Shown here: piece after piece, positions 50,532 through 58,898 of the stretch
How the letters are laid out: each line of letters opens with the position of its first letter
Position numbering within the stretch: the stretch's first letter is position 1
NCBI RefSeq assembly: GCF_001995215.1
Contig: NZ_MUXN01000028.1
Location: forward strand, 1 to 64,000
Direction of reading: 5' to 3'
Origin: Amycolatopsis azurea DSM 43854
Lineage (GTDB): Bacteria > Actinomycetota > Actinomycetes > Mycobacteriales > Pseudonocardiaceae
Length of the DNA stretch: 64,000 bases
Program-made: the position numbers and the translations under genes
The notes under the pieces: model-generated
Told to the model about the DNA's origin: nothing
Seen by the model: the letters and a program-made list of their open reading frames with translations, nothing else
Database searches by the model: none

Positions 50532-51434
50532 TCAGCCTGCTCGGAGGTGCTGGGTGAGGAAGAGGGCCGCACGGTCGAGCGCGTGGTCGGCTTCGTCGAG
50601 GGCGCCGCCCGCGAAGGCCTGGAAGACGTGAGGGGCGTCGGCGGTGACGTCCAAGATGACGTCCACTCCCGCGTCGCGGGCGCGAGCGGCGAGCCGGGTG
50701 GAGTCGTCGAGCAGGATCTCGTTGGCGCCCACCTGAAGCAGCAGCGGGGGAAAGCCGGTCAGGTCGGCGTGGACGGCCGGGCTCAGCAACGGTCGGTTCG
50801 GGTCCTGGCCCGCGAGATACATCGCGCCCGTGCTCATTACGGCGTCCCGGGTGAAGATCGGGTCCGCGTCCTCCTTGGCCGTCATGCTTTCCCCGGTCCG
50901 GGTGGCGTCCAGCCCAGGGGAGAAGGCCACGATCGCGGCAGGCAGGGGAAGATCGGCGTCCCGGGCGGCCAGTGCGGTGGTGACGGTGTAACCCCCACCG
51001 GCGGAATCCCCGGCGAATCCGAGGGAGGACGGGCTCACGCCCTGATCGAGGAGCGCGCGATAGGCGCTCAGGTTGTCCTCCAGACCGGCGGGGAACGGAT
51101 GTTCGGGAGCGAGGCGATAGTCCACCGAGTACGCCTCGAAGCCCGTCTTCGAGACCAATTGCGCGGTCAGTGACAGCGCCGTCTCGGGCGAGCCGAACAC
51201 GAAACCGCCGCCGTGGAAGTACAGGATCGTGCCGCGCCGAGGCGCGTCGGCCGGTGTCACGTGCAGGGCGGGCCGGTCGCCGAGGATCACCGGAGCTGTG
51301 TGGACGTTCTCCGGCACTGTCATCGTGTCCATGAGCGCCTTGAATCCGGTGCGCAACTCCGCGACGGAGCGTGGTCCCGTGGGGCGGAAGCGGCGGAGCA
51401 TCGCGTCGATGTCGGCCAGTTGCTGCTTGCTCAT
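50532..51434 (-). CDS. Alpha/beta hydrolase of the hormone-sensitive lipase family
   Basis: 300 aa from MSKQQLADIDAML. Oxyanion motif FHGGGFVFG, nucleophile GDSAGGG, then the Asp and His regions (VGANEILLDD; DAPHVFQAF). Likely an esterase. GAGGGG precedes the ATG at 51434; a longer frame starting at 51485 runs into the operator. It is divergent from a MarR regulator that probably represses it. Confidence 0.9.
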   Translation of the reverse strand: MSKQQLADIDAMLRRFRPTGPRSVAELRTGFKALMDTMTVPENVHTAPVILGDRPALHVTPADAPRRGTILYFHGGGFVFGSPETALSLTAQLVSKTGFEAYSVDYRLAPEHPFPAGLEDNLSAYRALLDQGVSPSSLGFAGDSAGGGYTVTTALAARDADLPLPAAIVAFSPGLDATRTGESMTAKEDADPIFTRDAVMSTGAMYLAGQDPNRPLLSPAVHADLTGFPPLLLQVGANEILLDDSTRLAARARDAGVDVILDVTADAPHVFQAFAGGALDEADHALDRAALFLTQHLRAG

Positions 51435-51470
51435 CCTGAGACCCCTCTGCCAAGTAGTTTTCCAGTACAC

Positions 51471-51488
51471 TATATGCCATGGCATATA
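51471..51488. promoter_or_regulatory. Perfect palindromic operator over the MarR start codon
   Basis: TATATGCCATGGCATATA is an 18-bp perfect palindrome that contains the ATG of the MarR gene (51479-51481). MarR proteins bind such dyads, so it likely mediates both autorepression and control of the esterase. Confidence 0.75.
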
Positions 51489-51946
51489 ACTCTCGCGGCG
51501 ACGACCTCGACCTGCAGAAGCTCTTCGCGGATCTCGTCCGTTGCGAGACGCGCCTGTACAACGCGCTGAACGAGCGCTTGCGTTCGGAGCACGGGATGGC
51601 CACCTCGCAGTTCGAGTTCCTGCGATTCCTTCGTGAACACTCCGGAGCCCGCGTGGCCGACCTCGCCGCGGAATTCGCCATCGGCGCCGGTGCCACCAGC
51701 AAGGGTGTCGACCGGCTGGAGCGGCAGGGGTGGATCGTCCGCCAGATCAACCCCGCGGACCGCAGGTCCTCCCTGTTGGCCTTGACCGACGAGGGCAGGC
51801 GGCGCGTCGAGGCCGCCGAGCGCACCGTGACAGCCTGCTTGAGCGAACTGATCGAAGACACCCTCGGGACGCGCTCTGTCGCCGACGCTCTCGGCCTGCT
51901 GCGATCCGCGCTCGAACAACACCGGATCGGCATCCCCACCGGCTAA
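51479..51946 (+). CDS. MarR-family transcriptional regulator
   Basis: 155 aa. Winged helix with TSKGVDRLERQGWIVRQINPADRRSSLLALTDEGRRR, the MarR wing motif. Its start lies in the palindrome, so transcription would begin very close to the ATG (leaderless). It probably represses itself and the divergent esterase. Its last four bases overlap the convergent ligase gene. Confidence 0.9.
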   Translation: MAYNSRGDDLDLQKLFADLVRCETRLYNALNERLRSEHGMATSQFEFLRFLREHSGARVADLAAEFAIGAGATSKGVDRLERQGWIVRQINPADRRSSLLALTDEGRRRVEAAERTVTACLSELIEDTLGTRSVADALGLLRSALEQHRIGIPTG

Positions 51947-52899
51947 GGAATGGTGACGTCCTCGGGTGTCTTGTCCGCCCGCAGTCCCCGCCAGGTCGTG
52001 TGCCGGAGCCGTCCGTCCGGGGTCCAGTTCCGGTGCACGACCTCGCCGACGAGTTCAGGCTCCACCCAGTGCACCCGCCGGGCCCGATCCCGCGGGACCT
52101 CCGAAGCGAAAGGAGGCGTTTTCCGCTCCAGCGGGGTGAGCCGGTTGTGCAGGTCGTCGAGGACTTTGTCGCTGAACCCGGTCCCGACGTCGCCGACATA
52201 CCGCAGCTCACCAGCCTCGTCGTGCGCGCCGAGCAACAGCGCGCCGAGCGTCCCCGCAGGCCGTCCCTCGCCGGGCCGCCAGCCGCCGATCACGACCTCC
52301 TGCGTGTGCCACAGTGCCCGCTTGATCCACTGCCGCGTCCGTTTTCCCGGGTGGTAGCGGCTGTCGAGCTTCTTCGCGATCAGCCCTTCGAGGCCGTGCT
52401 GCCGGACGACGTCGAGCAGTTGATCGGGCGAGATGTCGTCGTCGGTGTACCCCGGCGGGATGACGACGCGACCGCCGGCGTCCAGGGAGGTCAGCACGTC
52501 CCGGCGGGCGGCGTAGGGCTCGTCGAGCAGACTTTCACCGTCGAGAAGCAGCACGTCGAAGGCGAAGAAGTGCACCGGGCTGCGCTCCAGCAGCGACGCG
52601 TCCGGAACACGCAGGTGCCGGGTCTGCAACAGCGGGAAGCTGGGCCGTCCCTTGTCGTCGAGGACGACGATCTCGCCGTCGAGGACGACTTCGTGGCCAT
52701 CGAACGCTTCGCCGGTCACGTCCGGGTACGTCGGCGTGATGTCGAGGCCGCGACGGCTGGTCAGGCGCGTCTCGCCGTCGCGCGCGACGCGCAGGCAGCA
52801 GCGGTAGCCGTCCCATTTGTATTCGTACCCCCACCCGCCGGTGGGCAGGTCGCCGTCGGTCGCCAGCATCGGGGCGATCGCGTCCGGCACGGTGCTCAT
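51943..52899 (-). CDS. ATP-dependent DNA ligase, LigD-ligase type
   Basis: 318 aa. Nucleotidyltransferase motif KWDGYR with the AMP-accepting Lys28, then EVVLDGEIVVLD, FFAFDVLLLDG, EGLIAKKLDSRY and the KR...WHTQEVVIGG motif with an OB fold. A stand-alone ligase of bacterial end-joining. The polymerase domain gene is divergent, so the LigD activities are split here. It overlaps the MarR gene by 4 bp at the 3' ends. Confidence 0.92.
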   Translation of the reverse strand: MSTVPDAIAPMLATDGDLPTGGWGYEYKWDGYRCCLRVARDGETRLTSRRGLDITPTYPDVTGEAFDGHEVVLDGEIVVLDDKGRPSFPLLQTRHLRVPDASLLERSPVHFFAFDVLLLDGESLLDEPYAARRDVLTSLDAGGRVVIPPGYTDDDISPDQLLDVVRQHGLEGLIAKKLDSRYHPGKRTRQWIKRALWHTQEVVIGGWRPGEGRPAGTLGALLLGAHDEAGELRYVGDVGTGFSDKVLDDLHNRLTPLERKTPPFASEVPRDRARRVHWVEPELVGEVVHRNWTPDGRLRHTTWRGLRADKTPEDVTIP

Positions 52900-52945
52900 G
52901 CCTCACGGTACCCCGGAAACCCCGCCGGTGATCTATCGTCGAAGG

Positions 52946-53863
52946 GTGCCTGAGGAGCGGATAACGGTCGAGGTCGAGGGACGACGGCTGGGGCTGTCCA
53001 ATCTGGACAAGGTGCTTTACCCGGCGCACGGTTTCACCAAACGCGAGGTCCTCGACTACTACCGCCGGGTCGCCCCGGTCATGCTCCCGCATCTGCGCGA
53101 CCGGGCCGCCACGTTCCGCCGGTTCCCGGACGGCGTCGACGGCGAACCGTTCTACGAGAAGAACGTTTCCCGGCACGCGCCCGAATGGGTGCGCACCGCC
53201 CGGCTCACCAACCGCGGCCGCCGGGGCGGCGAGGAGACGCTCGACTATCCGGTGGTCGGTGATCTCCCGACGCTGATGTGGGCGGCCAACCTCGCCGCGC
53301 TGGAACTGCACGTTCCACAGTGGACGGTCGGCCCGCGCGGCGCGCGGAAGCCGCCCGATCTGCTGGTGTTCGACCTCGACCCCGGTCCGCCCGCGGACGT
53401 CGTCGACTGCTGCCGGGTCGCCGAGACGCTCAGCGACCTGCTCACCGGGGACGGCCTGACGGTGTACGCGAAGACCAGTGGCAACAAGGGAATGCAGTTG
53501 TACTGCCCGGTGCGCACCCGCTCCGACGAACGCACCTCCGAGTACGCCAAGGCGGTCGCGGAGGAACTCGCGCGCCGCTCACCGGAAACCGTCGTCGCCC
53601 GCATGGCGAAGGCGATCCGCCCCGGCCGCGTGTTCATCGACTGGAGCCAGAACAGCACCGCCAAGACCACCATCGCGCCCTATTCGCTGCGCGGACGCGC
53701 CGTCCCGACCGTGTCCACCCCGGTGACCTGGGAGGAGGTCGAGGCCTGCCGCAAGGCCGCCGACCTGCTGTTCACCGCCGAGCAGGTGATCGAGCGCGTC
53801 GAGGAGATGGGCGACCTGTTCGGCGACATCACCGAGCACCGGGCGGCCGTTCCCGCCCGGTGA
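52946..53863 (+). CDS. LigD-type primase/polymerase domain protein
   Basis: 305 aa. SNLDKVLYPAHGFTKREVLDYY, FYEKNVSRHAP and LVFDLDPGPPADVVDCC with the metal-binding DLDPG, then KTSGNKGMQLYCPV and RPGRVFIDWSQNSTAKT; all LigD polymerase-domain hallmarks. It fills or extends ends during non-homologous end joining together with Ku, which is not in the window. GTG at 52946 gives the normal N-terminus. Confidence 0.93.
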   Translation: MPEERITVEVEGRRLGLSNLDKVLYPAHGFTKREVLDYYRRVAPVMLPHLRDRAATFRRFPDGVDGEPFYEKNVSRHAPEWVRTARLTNRGRRGGEETLDYPVVGDLPTLMWAANLAALELHVPQWTVGPRGARKPPDLLVFDLDPGPPADVVDCCRVAETLSDLLTGDGLTVYAKTSGNKGMQLYCPVRTRSDERTSEYAKAVAEELARRSPETVVARMAKAIRPGRVFIDWSQNSTAKTTIAPYSLRGRAVPTVSTPVTWEEVEACRKAADLLFTAEQVIERVEEMGDLFGDITEHRAAVPAR

Positions 53864-53999
53864 GCCCGTCCCGGCGTTGTCCGAAACCGGACAGGATCCG
53901 GCCCCGAAAAGACCACTGTGGACTCACGCCGTTCCGCATACGATCGGCGGATCGGGTGCGCGGGGGTGCGTGCCCACCGGGCTGGTACCTCCGGGGCCG

Positions 54000-54551
54000 G
54001 TGAGGATGTGGCTGTTGACCGGGTATCACACGCTGGCCGAGACCGAGAACGCCGTGCGCGCCAAGCTGGGCGGGATCCCGCTGTTGTGGGAGCGGATGGA
54101 GGCGGTGGCCAACCTCCACCGCGCTGCCACGGCGGTCCGGCTGCATTTCGAGAACTCGGTCCTGCGCACCGCGGGGCTCACCTGGACCGCGTTCGTGGTG
54201 CTCTGGGTGGTGTGGATCTTCGGCGAGAAGGAGACCAGGCACGTCGCCGCGGAGTCCGGCATCACCAAGGGAACGCTGACCGGGGTGATGAAGACCCTGG
54301 AGGCCCACGGCCTGGTCACGCGGCGCAAACATCCCGAAGACGGACGCCTCGTGTTGCTCGCGCTGACGCCGGAGGGGGAGCGGTTGATGCGGGAGCTGTT
54401 CCCGGAGTTCAACCAAGAGGAAGCGTTCGTCACCGACATGCTCAGCCCGGCGGAATGCACCGAGTTGGCGGTTTCGCTGCGGAAGATCGTCAAGCAACTG
54501 GAGGAGAAGGGTGAAGAGCGGCGTCAGGCCGCGGTGACCCGGGGGAGCTGA
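54000..54551 (+). CDS. MarR-family transcriptional regulator
   Basis: 183 aa. Winged helix with KGTLTGVMKTLEAHGLVTRRKHPEDGRLVLLALTPEGERL, the MarR fingerprint, and a long N-terminal helical part. The start is uncertain: GTG at 54000, or ATG at 54006. It is followed by the decarboxylase and permease genes, which it likely controls. Confidence 0.88.
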   Translation: MRMWLLTGYHTLAETENAVRAKLGGIPLLWERMEAVANLHRAATAVRLHFENSVLRTAGLTWTAFVVLWVVWIFGEKETRHVAAESGITKGTLTGVMKTLEAHGLVTRRKHPEDGRLVLLALTPEGERLMRELFPEFNQEEAFVTDMLSPAECTELAVSLRKIVKQLEEKGEERRQAAVTRGS

Positions 54552-54629
54552 CCCCTACCGAAGACGGTTGCGCGAGACCTCCGGCGACTCCTACGTTTTT
54601 TGGAGCCGAACGATCGAAGGGCGCCCTAG

Positions 54630-55994
54630 ATGGACTTCCGGTACTGGCTCGGTCAGGCGTTGACGTCGAACGAGGCGTGGGCGGAGACGTTCACCCCCGT
54701 GCGGCCGCATCCGTCGCTGGAGATCTCCGACGGGCGGTTCGAGACCGCGTTCGAGGAGTTCACCGAGCGCCTGAAGGACAACTACCCGTTCTTCCACCCG
54801 TCCTACGCGGGCCAGATGCTCAAACCACCGCATCCGGCCGCGGTGGTCGGCTACCTGACCGCGATGCTGGTCAACCCCAACAACCACGCGCTCGACGGCG
54901 GTCCCGCGACGGCCGAGATGGAACGCGAGGTGGTCCAGCAGCTCGCCACCATGTTCGGGTACTCGGAACATCTGGGGCACCTGACCACCAGCGGCACGGT
55001 GGCGAATCTGGAGGCCTTGTTCGTCGCGCGGGAAACGCATCCGGGCAAGGGGATCGCGTACAGCGCCGAGGCGCACTACACGCACGGCCGGATGTGCGGC
55101 GTGCTCGGCGTCGAGGGCCGTACGGTGCCCGTCGACGCCCGCGGCGCGATGGACCTGGACGCGCTCGAAGACCTGCTGCGCACCGGGAAGATCGGCACCG
55201 TGGTGGTCACCGCGGGCACGACCGCGCTCGGTACGGTGGAACCGGTCCACGAGGTGCTGGCGCTGCGCGAACGCTACGGCGTCCGGGTGCACGTCGACGC
55301 GGCCTATGGCGGGTTCTTCCGGCTTCTGTCCGGTTTGGACGGTCCGGAAGGGCTGCCCGAAGCCCCGTGGCAGGCCATCGCCGAAGCCGACTCGATCGTC
55401 ATCGACCCGCACAAGCACGGCCTGCAGCCCTACGGTTGCGGCGCGGTGCTGTTCAAGGACCCCGCGGTCGGCCGGTTCTATCTGCACGATTCGCCGTACA
55501 CCTACTTCACCTCGGAAGACCTGCACCTCGGCGAGATCAGTCTCGAATGCTCCCGGGCGGGCGCGGCCGCCGCCGCGTTGTGGCTCACCTTCCGGGTGCT
55601 GCCGCCCACCCCCGACGGGCTGGGCCGGGTCCTCGCCGCCGGCCGCCGCGCGGCGTTGCGGTGGGCGAAACTGCTGGAGGACTCCGAACGGTTCGACCTG
55701 TACCAGCCGCCGGAGCTCGACATCGTCACCTACTTCCCCCGCACGGAACCGCTTTCGCTGTCGAAGATCGACGAGGCGAGCGCGCGGATCATGCGCGTCG
55801 GGATGGCCGCGGCGAAGGATCCGGTGTTCCTCAGCACGCTCCGGGTGAGCGAGGCTCAGTTCGGTCTGCGTCACACCGGGGTCGACGCGGACGCGGACGG
55901 GGCGAGGGTCCTGCGTAGCGTGCTGATGAAGCCCGAAAGCGAGGACCACGTCGACCGCCTGCACGAGCGGCTGGAAGAGTTGTCCCGCGGTTGA
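54630..55994 (+). CDS. PLP-dependent group II amino acid decarboxylase
   Basis: 454 aa. TTSGTVANLEALFVARE, HVDAAYGGFFRL and the PLP lysine Lys262 in DPHKHGLQPYGCGA. The family covers tyrosine, DOPA, glutamate and aspartate decarboxylases; the substrate is not clear. The following permease suggests substrate/product exchange, as in decarboxylase-antiporter pairs. Confidence 0.9.
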   Translation: MDFRYWLGQALTSNEAWAETFTPVRPHPSLEISDGRFETAFEEFTERLKDNYPFFHPSYAGQMLKPPHPAAVVGYLTAMLVNPNNHALDGGPATAEMEREVVQQLATMFGYSEHLGHLTTSGTVANLEALFVARETHPGKGIAYSAEAHYTHGRMCGVLGVEGRTVPVDARGAMDLDALEDLLRTGKIGTVVVTAGTTALGTVEPVHEVLALRERYGVRVHVDAAYGGFFRLLSGLDGPEGLPEAPWQAIAEADSIVIDPHKHGLQPYGCGAVLFKDPAVGRFYLHDSPYTYFTSEDLHLGEISLECSRAGAAAAALWLTFRVLPPTPDGLGRVLAAGRRAALRWAKLLEDSERFDLYQPPELDIVTYFPRTEPLSLSKIDEASARIMRVGMAAAKDPVFLSTLRVSEAQFGLRHTGVDADADGARVLRSVLMKPESEDHVDRLHERLEELSRG

Positions 55995-56029
55995 GCTTTC
56001 GAGTACCGCCGCGAACGAATGGATCCACC

Positions 56030-57418
56030 ATGCCCGCATCAGGTCCCGCCGAACCCGTGACCGCGATCGAGACCCGATCGCTCGGCACCGGCTTCCGGCG
56101 GCGGCATGTCACCATGCTCGCCATCAGCGGGGCGATCGGCGCCGGCCTGTTCGTCGGCACCGGCGCGGGCATCAAGACCGCCGGCCCCGGCATCCTGCTG
56201 TCCTATGTGGTCGCCGGCCTGCTCATGGTGCTCGTCATGCGGATGCTGGGCGAGATGGCGGCCGCCGAGCCGAGCAGTGGTTCGTTCTCGGTGTACGCGG
56301 AGAAGGCGCTCGGGCGCTGGGCGGGATTCACCGTCGGCTGGCTGTACTGGTCGCTGCTGGTGGTCGTGGTGGCCGCCGAGGCCACCGCGGCGGCGGGGAT
56401 CGCGAACGGGCTGCTCCCCGGGATTCCACAATGGACCTGGGTGCTGCTGTTCATGGCGGTGCTGACGGTGGTGAACCTGTTAGCCGTCCGCTCGTTCGGG
56501 GAGTTCGAGTTCTGGTTCGGCGCGATCAAGGTGACCGCCGTCGTCGCCTTCCTCGTGCTCGGCACGCTGGCGGTGTTCGGGATCCTGCCGGGGACGACGC
56601 CGGTCGGCACGAGCAACCTGACCGGGCACGGCGGTTTCCTGCCCAACGGCCTCCAGGGCGTGCTGACCGGCCTGCTCGCGGTCGCGTTCTCCTTCGGTGG
56701 CATGGAACTGGTCACGATCGCAGCGGCGGAGTCCGATGACCCGGCGGGCTCGATCCGCCGCACCACGCGCACGGTCATCGTGCGGCTGCTGCTGTTCTAC
56801 ATCGGCTCCGTGGCGCTGATGGTGCTGTTGCTGCCGTGGGAATCCGCTTCGGCCAACACCAGTCCGTTCGTGACCATCCTGGAGCAGATCGGGGTGCCCT
56901 CGGCGGCGCTGCTGATGAGCTTCGTCGTGCTGACCTCGTTGCTCTCGGCGTTGAACGCGAATCTCTACGGCGCCTCGCGGATGGTGTTCTCCCTCGCCGA
57001 ACGCGGTGAAGCGCCGCGCGCGATGCTGAAGCTGTCCGGCGCGGGCGTTCCCCGGACCGCGGTGCTGTCGTCGGTGGCCTTCGGGTTCGTGGCCGTACTG
57101 CTGAACTTCCTCGCACCCGAACACGTGCTGCCGTTCCTGCTCAACGCCATCGGGGCGAACATCCTGCTGGTGTGGATCTTCGTGGCCGTTTCCCAGTTGC
57201 GCCTGCGGAAGGCGGCGGAACGCGACGGCACGGCCGCGGACCTGCCGGTGCGGATGTGGGGCTTCCCGTGGCTCAGCTGGGTCGCCCTGGTCGCGATGGC
57301 GGGTGTCCTCATTCTCATGTGGACGGACGCCGACGCGCGGACGCAGCTGTTCACCAGTGGCGCGGTGGCCGTGCTGATCGTGGCGATCAGCCTGCTGAGG
57401 CGACGTCCGCGACGCTGA
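56030..57418 (+). CDS. Amino acid permease (GABA permease-like, APC family)
   Basis: 462 aa with about twelve membrane helices. The first is AISGAIGAGLFVGTGAGIKTAG, the APC substrate motif, and EMAAAEPSSGSFSVYAEKALG is also typical. Start at 56030 (ATG), 36 bp after the decarboxylase. It probably imports the decarboxylase substrate. Its last 32 bases overlap the convergent ROK gene. Confidence 0.88.
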   Translation: MPASGPAEPVTAIETRSLGTGFRRRHVTMLAISGAIGAGLFVGTGAGIKTAGPGILLSYVVAGLLMVLVMRMLGEMAAAEPSSGSFSVYAEKALGRWAGFTVGWLYWSLLVVVVAAEATAAAGIANGLLPGIPQWTWVLLFMAVLTVVNLLAVRSFGEFEFWFGAIKVTAVVAFLVLGTLAVFGILPGTTPVGTSNLTGHGGFLPNGLQGVLTGLLAVAFSFGGMELVTIAAAESDDPAGSIRRTTRTVIVRLLLFYIGSVALMVLLLPWESASANTSPFVTILEQIGVPSAALLMSFVVLTSLLSALNANLYGASRMVFSLAERGEAPRAMLKLSGAGVPRTAVLSSVAFGFVAVLLNFLAPEHVLPFLLNAIGANILLVWIFVAVSQLRLRKAAERDGTAADLPVRMWGFPWLSWVALVAMAGVLILMWTDADARTQLFTSGAVAVLIVAISLLRRRPRR

Positions 57419-58370
57419 ACAGTTCGCGCTCCACCCGGCTCAGCGCCAGCCGCACCGCGCCGAGCGCCACCGAGTCTTCGCCGAGCGTCGAGGTCTCGAC
57501 GCGCACCGGGAACAAGCACAGCCGGGTGAGTTCGGCGCGCAGCGGCGCGGTCAGCCAGTCCCCGGAGCCGCCGATCACCACCAGTTGCGGGTCGAGGGCG
57601 AGCACGGTCGCGGCGACCAGTTCGACGAACCCGCCGTCCGGCCGCAGGGCGCCGATCTCGCCCGCCGCGCCGTGGTGGCCGGCGAGCAGCTTCCCGCCGA
57701 GCAGCAGGCCCAGCGAGACGGTGTGCCCGGCCTGCACGTAGACGACGTCGTCGACGCCGTGCGCGACACCGCGCCAGTGCTCGGCCAGCGTCGCGAGCTT
57801 GGTGTCGTTCCCGGCGAGCACCGGGCAGCCGCCGCCGAACTCCACCGGCAGGTCGACGCCGGTCCAGCCGGGAAGGCGATGGTTGCGGACGACCTTGCCG
57901 CCGGACACCACGCCGGTGGTGCCGATGCCCAGCACCCGCACGTTCGCGTGGCCCCGGACGGCGGCGCCGAGCACCCGGCGCGCGGCGCCGAGCCGGTCGG
58001 ACGCGTCCATCTCCGGGGTGAGGTCGGCCTTCGCCCGCCCGATGACCTCGCCTCGCAGGTCGGCGACCAGGCACAACGCCTGATGCGGGCCGACTTCGAG
58101 CCCGGCGACCTGCCCGGATTCGGGACGGAAGCGGTAGCGCTTGGCGGGTCTGCCCACCGGCCGCGGCGCGCCGGGGGAGAGCGGGACCTCCTCGACCAGG
58201 CCCTGATCGCCGAGGTCGGTGGCGATCTCCTCGACCGTCGGCCGGGAGACCTCGCTCGCCTTGACCAGTTCCGCGAGGGTGAGTTCCTCGGCCGCGTACA
58301 GCGCGCGCAGGACGGCGATGGCGTTGAGCCGCCGCAGCAGTGACGGATCCCCTCCCGACAGTCTGGCCAT
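57387..58370 (-). CDS. ROK-family regulator/sugar-kinase-like protein
   Basis: 327 aa. The N-terminal winged helix (LRRLNAIAVLRALYAAEELTLAELVKASEVS) is followed by a ROK ASKHA domain with VLGIGTTGVV, LAGNDTKLATLAEHWRG and LLAGHHGAAGEIGALRP. The zinc-binding Cys cluster of classic ROK kinases is not visible, so it is more likely a transcriptional repressor than a kinase. The start at 58370 was chosen because upstream codons are non-family sequence. Confidence 0.85.
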   Translation of the reverse strand: MARLSGGDPSLLRRLNAIAVLRALYAAEELTLAELVKASEVSRPTVEEIATDLGDQGLVEEVPLSPGAPRPVGRPAKRYRFRPESGQVAGLEVGPHQALCLVADLRGEVIGRAKADLTPEMDASDRLGAARRVLGAAVRGHANVRVLGIGTTGVVSGGKVVRNHRLPGWTGVDLPVEFGGGCPVLAGNDTKLATLAEHWRGVAHGVDDVVYVQAGHTVSLGLLLGGKLLAGHHGAAGEIGALRPDGGFVELVAATVLALDPQLVVIGGSGDWLTAPLRAELTRLCLFPVRVETSTLGEDSVALGAVRLALSRVERELFSVADVASAG

Positions 58371-58378
58371 GCGGCTCC

Positions 58379-58801
58379 CTAGGCGTTGACGCGTTTGTCG
58401 TACTGGTCGCGCGCGACGGCGATCTCGCTCTGGTGGTCTTCGGTCCAAGTGACCAGCGACTGGATTGTCTGGTGCAGCGTCATGCCCAGCGGTGTCAGCG
58501 CGTAGTCGACGCGGGGCGGGACGACCGGGTAGACGGTCCGGGAGACGAGCCCGTCGCGTTCGAGGTGACGCAGCGTGGTCGTGAGCATGCGCTGGCTGAT
58601 GCCGTCGATCTTGTACTTCAGTTCGGTGAACCGGAGGGTGTTCCGGTCGAGCAACGCGATGACCAGCAGCGACCACTTGTCCGCCACCCGGTCCAGGATC
58701 TGGCGGACCTCGCAGTCCTCGCGGGTGTCCCACTGGAAGGCCTCGTAGTCCTCCTCGGTGAGTTCACAACGACTGGGTGAGTTCAAAGTGCCTTCTTCCA
58801 T
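58379..58801 (-). CDS. HxlR-family transcriptional regulator
   Basis: 140 aa. Winged helix with CEVRQILDRVADKWSLLVIALL and RFTELKYKIDGISQRMLTTTLRHLERDGL. The ATG at 58801 is followed by a Glu/Ser-rich start. Divergent from the MFS exporter across 97 bp, so it is likely its repressor, as is common for drug-exporter pairs. It lacks an SCP2 domain. Confidence 0.9.
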   Translation of the reverse strand: MEEGTLNSPSRCELTEEDYEAFQWDTREDCEVRQILDRVADKWSLLVIALLDRNTLRFTELKYKIDGISQRMLTTTLRHLERDGLVSRTVYPVVPPRVDYALTPLGMTLHQTIQSLVTWTEDHQSEIAVARDQYDKRVNA

Positions 58802-58898
58802 GGTCACCGATAGTGTCCGAAGATCTCCTTGGTTACAAGAGGGAACCGACCGGCAGATGGGTAACCGTCGGTCCCTGTCCACTGAGGGAGAATCGATC

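Noticed and set aside
49612..51939. A 775-codon minus-strand frame spanning the DUF4097 gene, esterase and MarR gene
   Set aside because: Only its last 270 codons (from 50424) look like a protein family. The rest is an antisense or out-of-frame shadow of the esterase and MarR genes.
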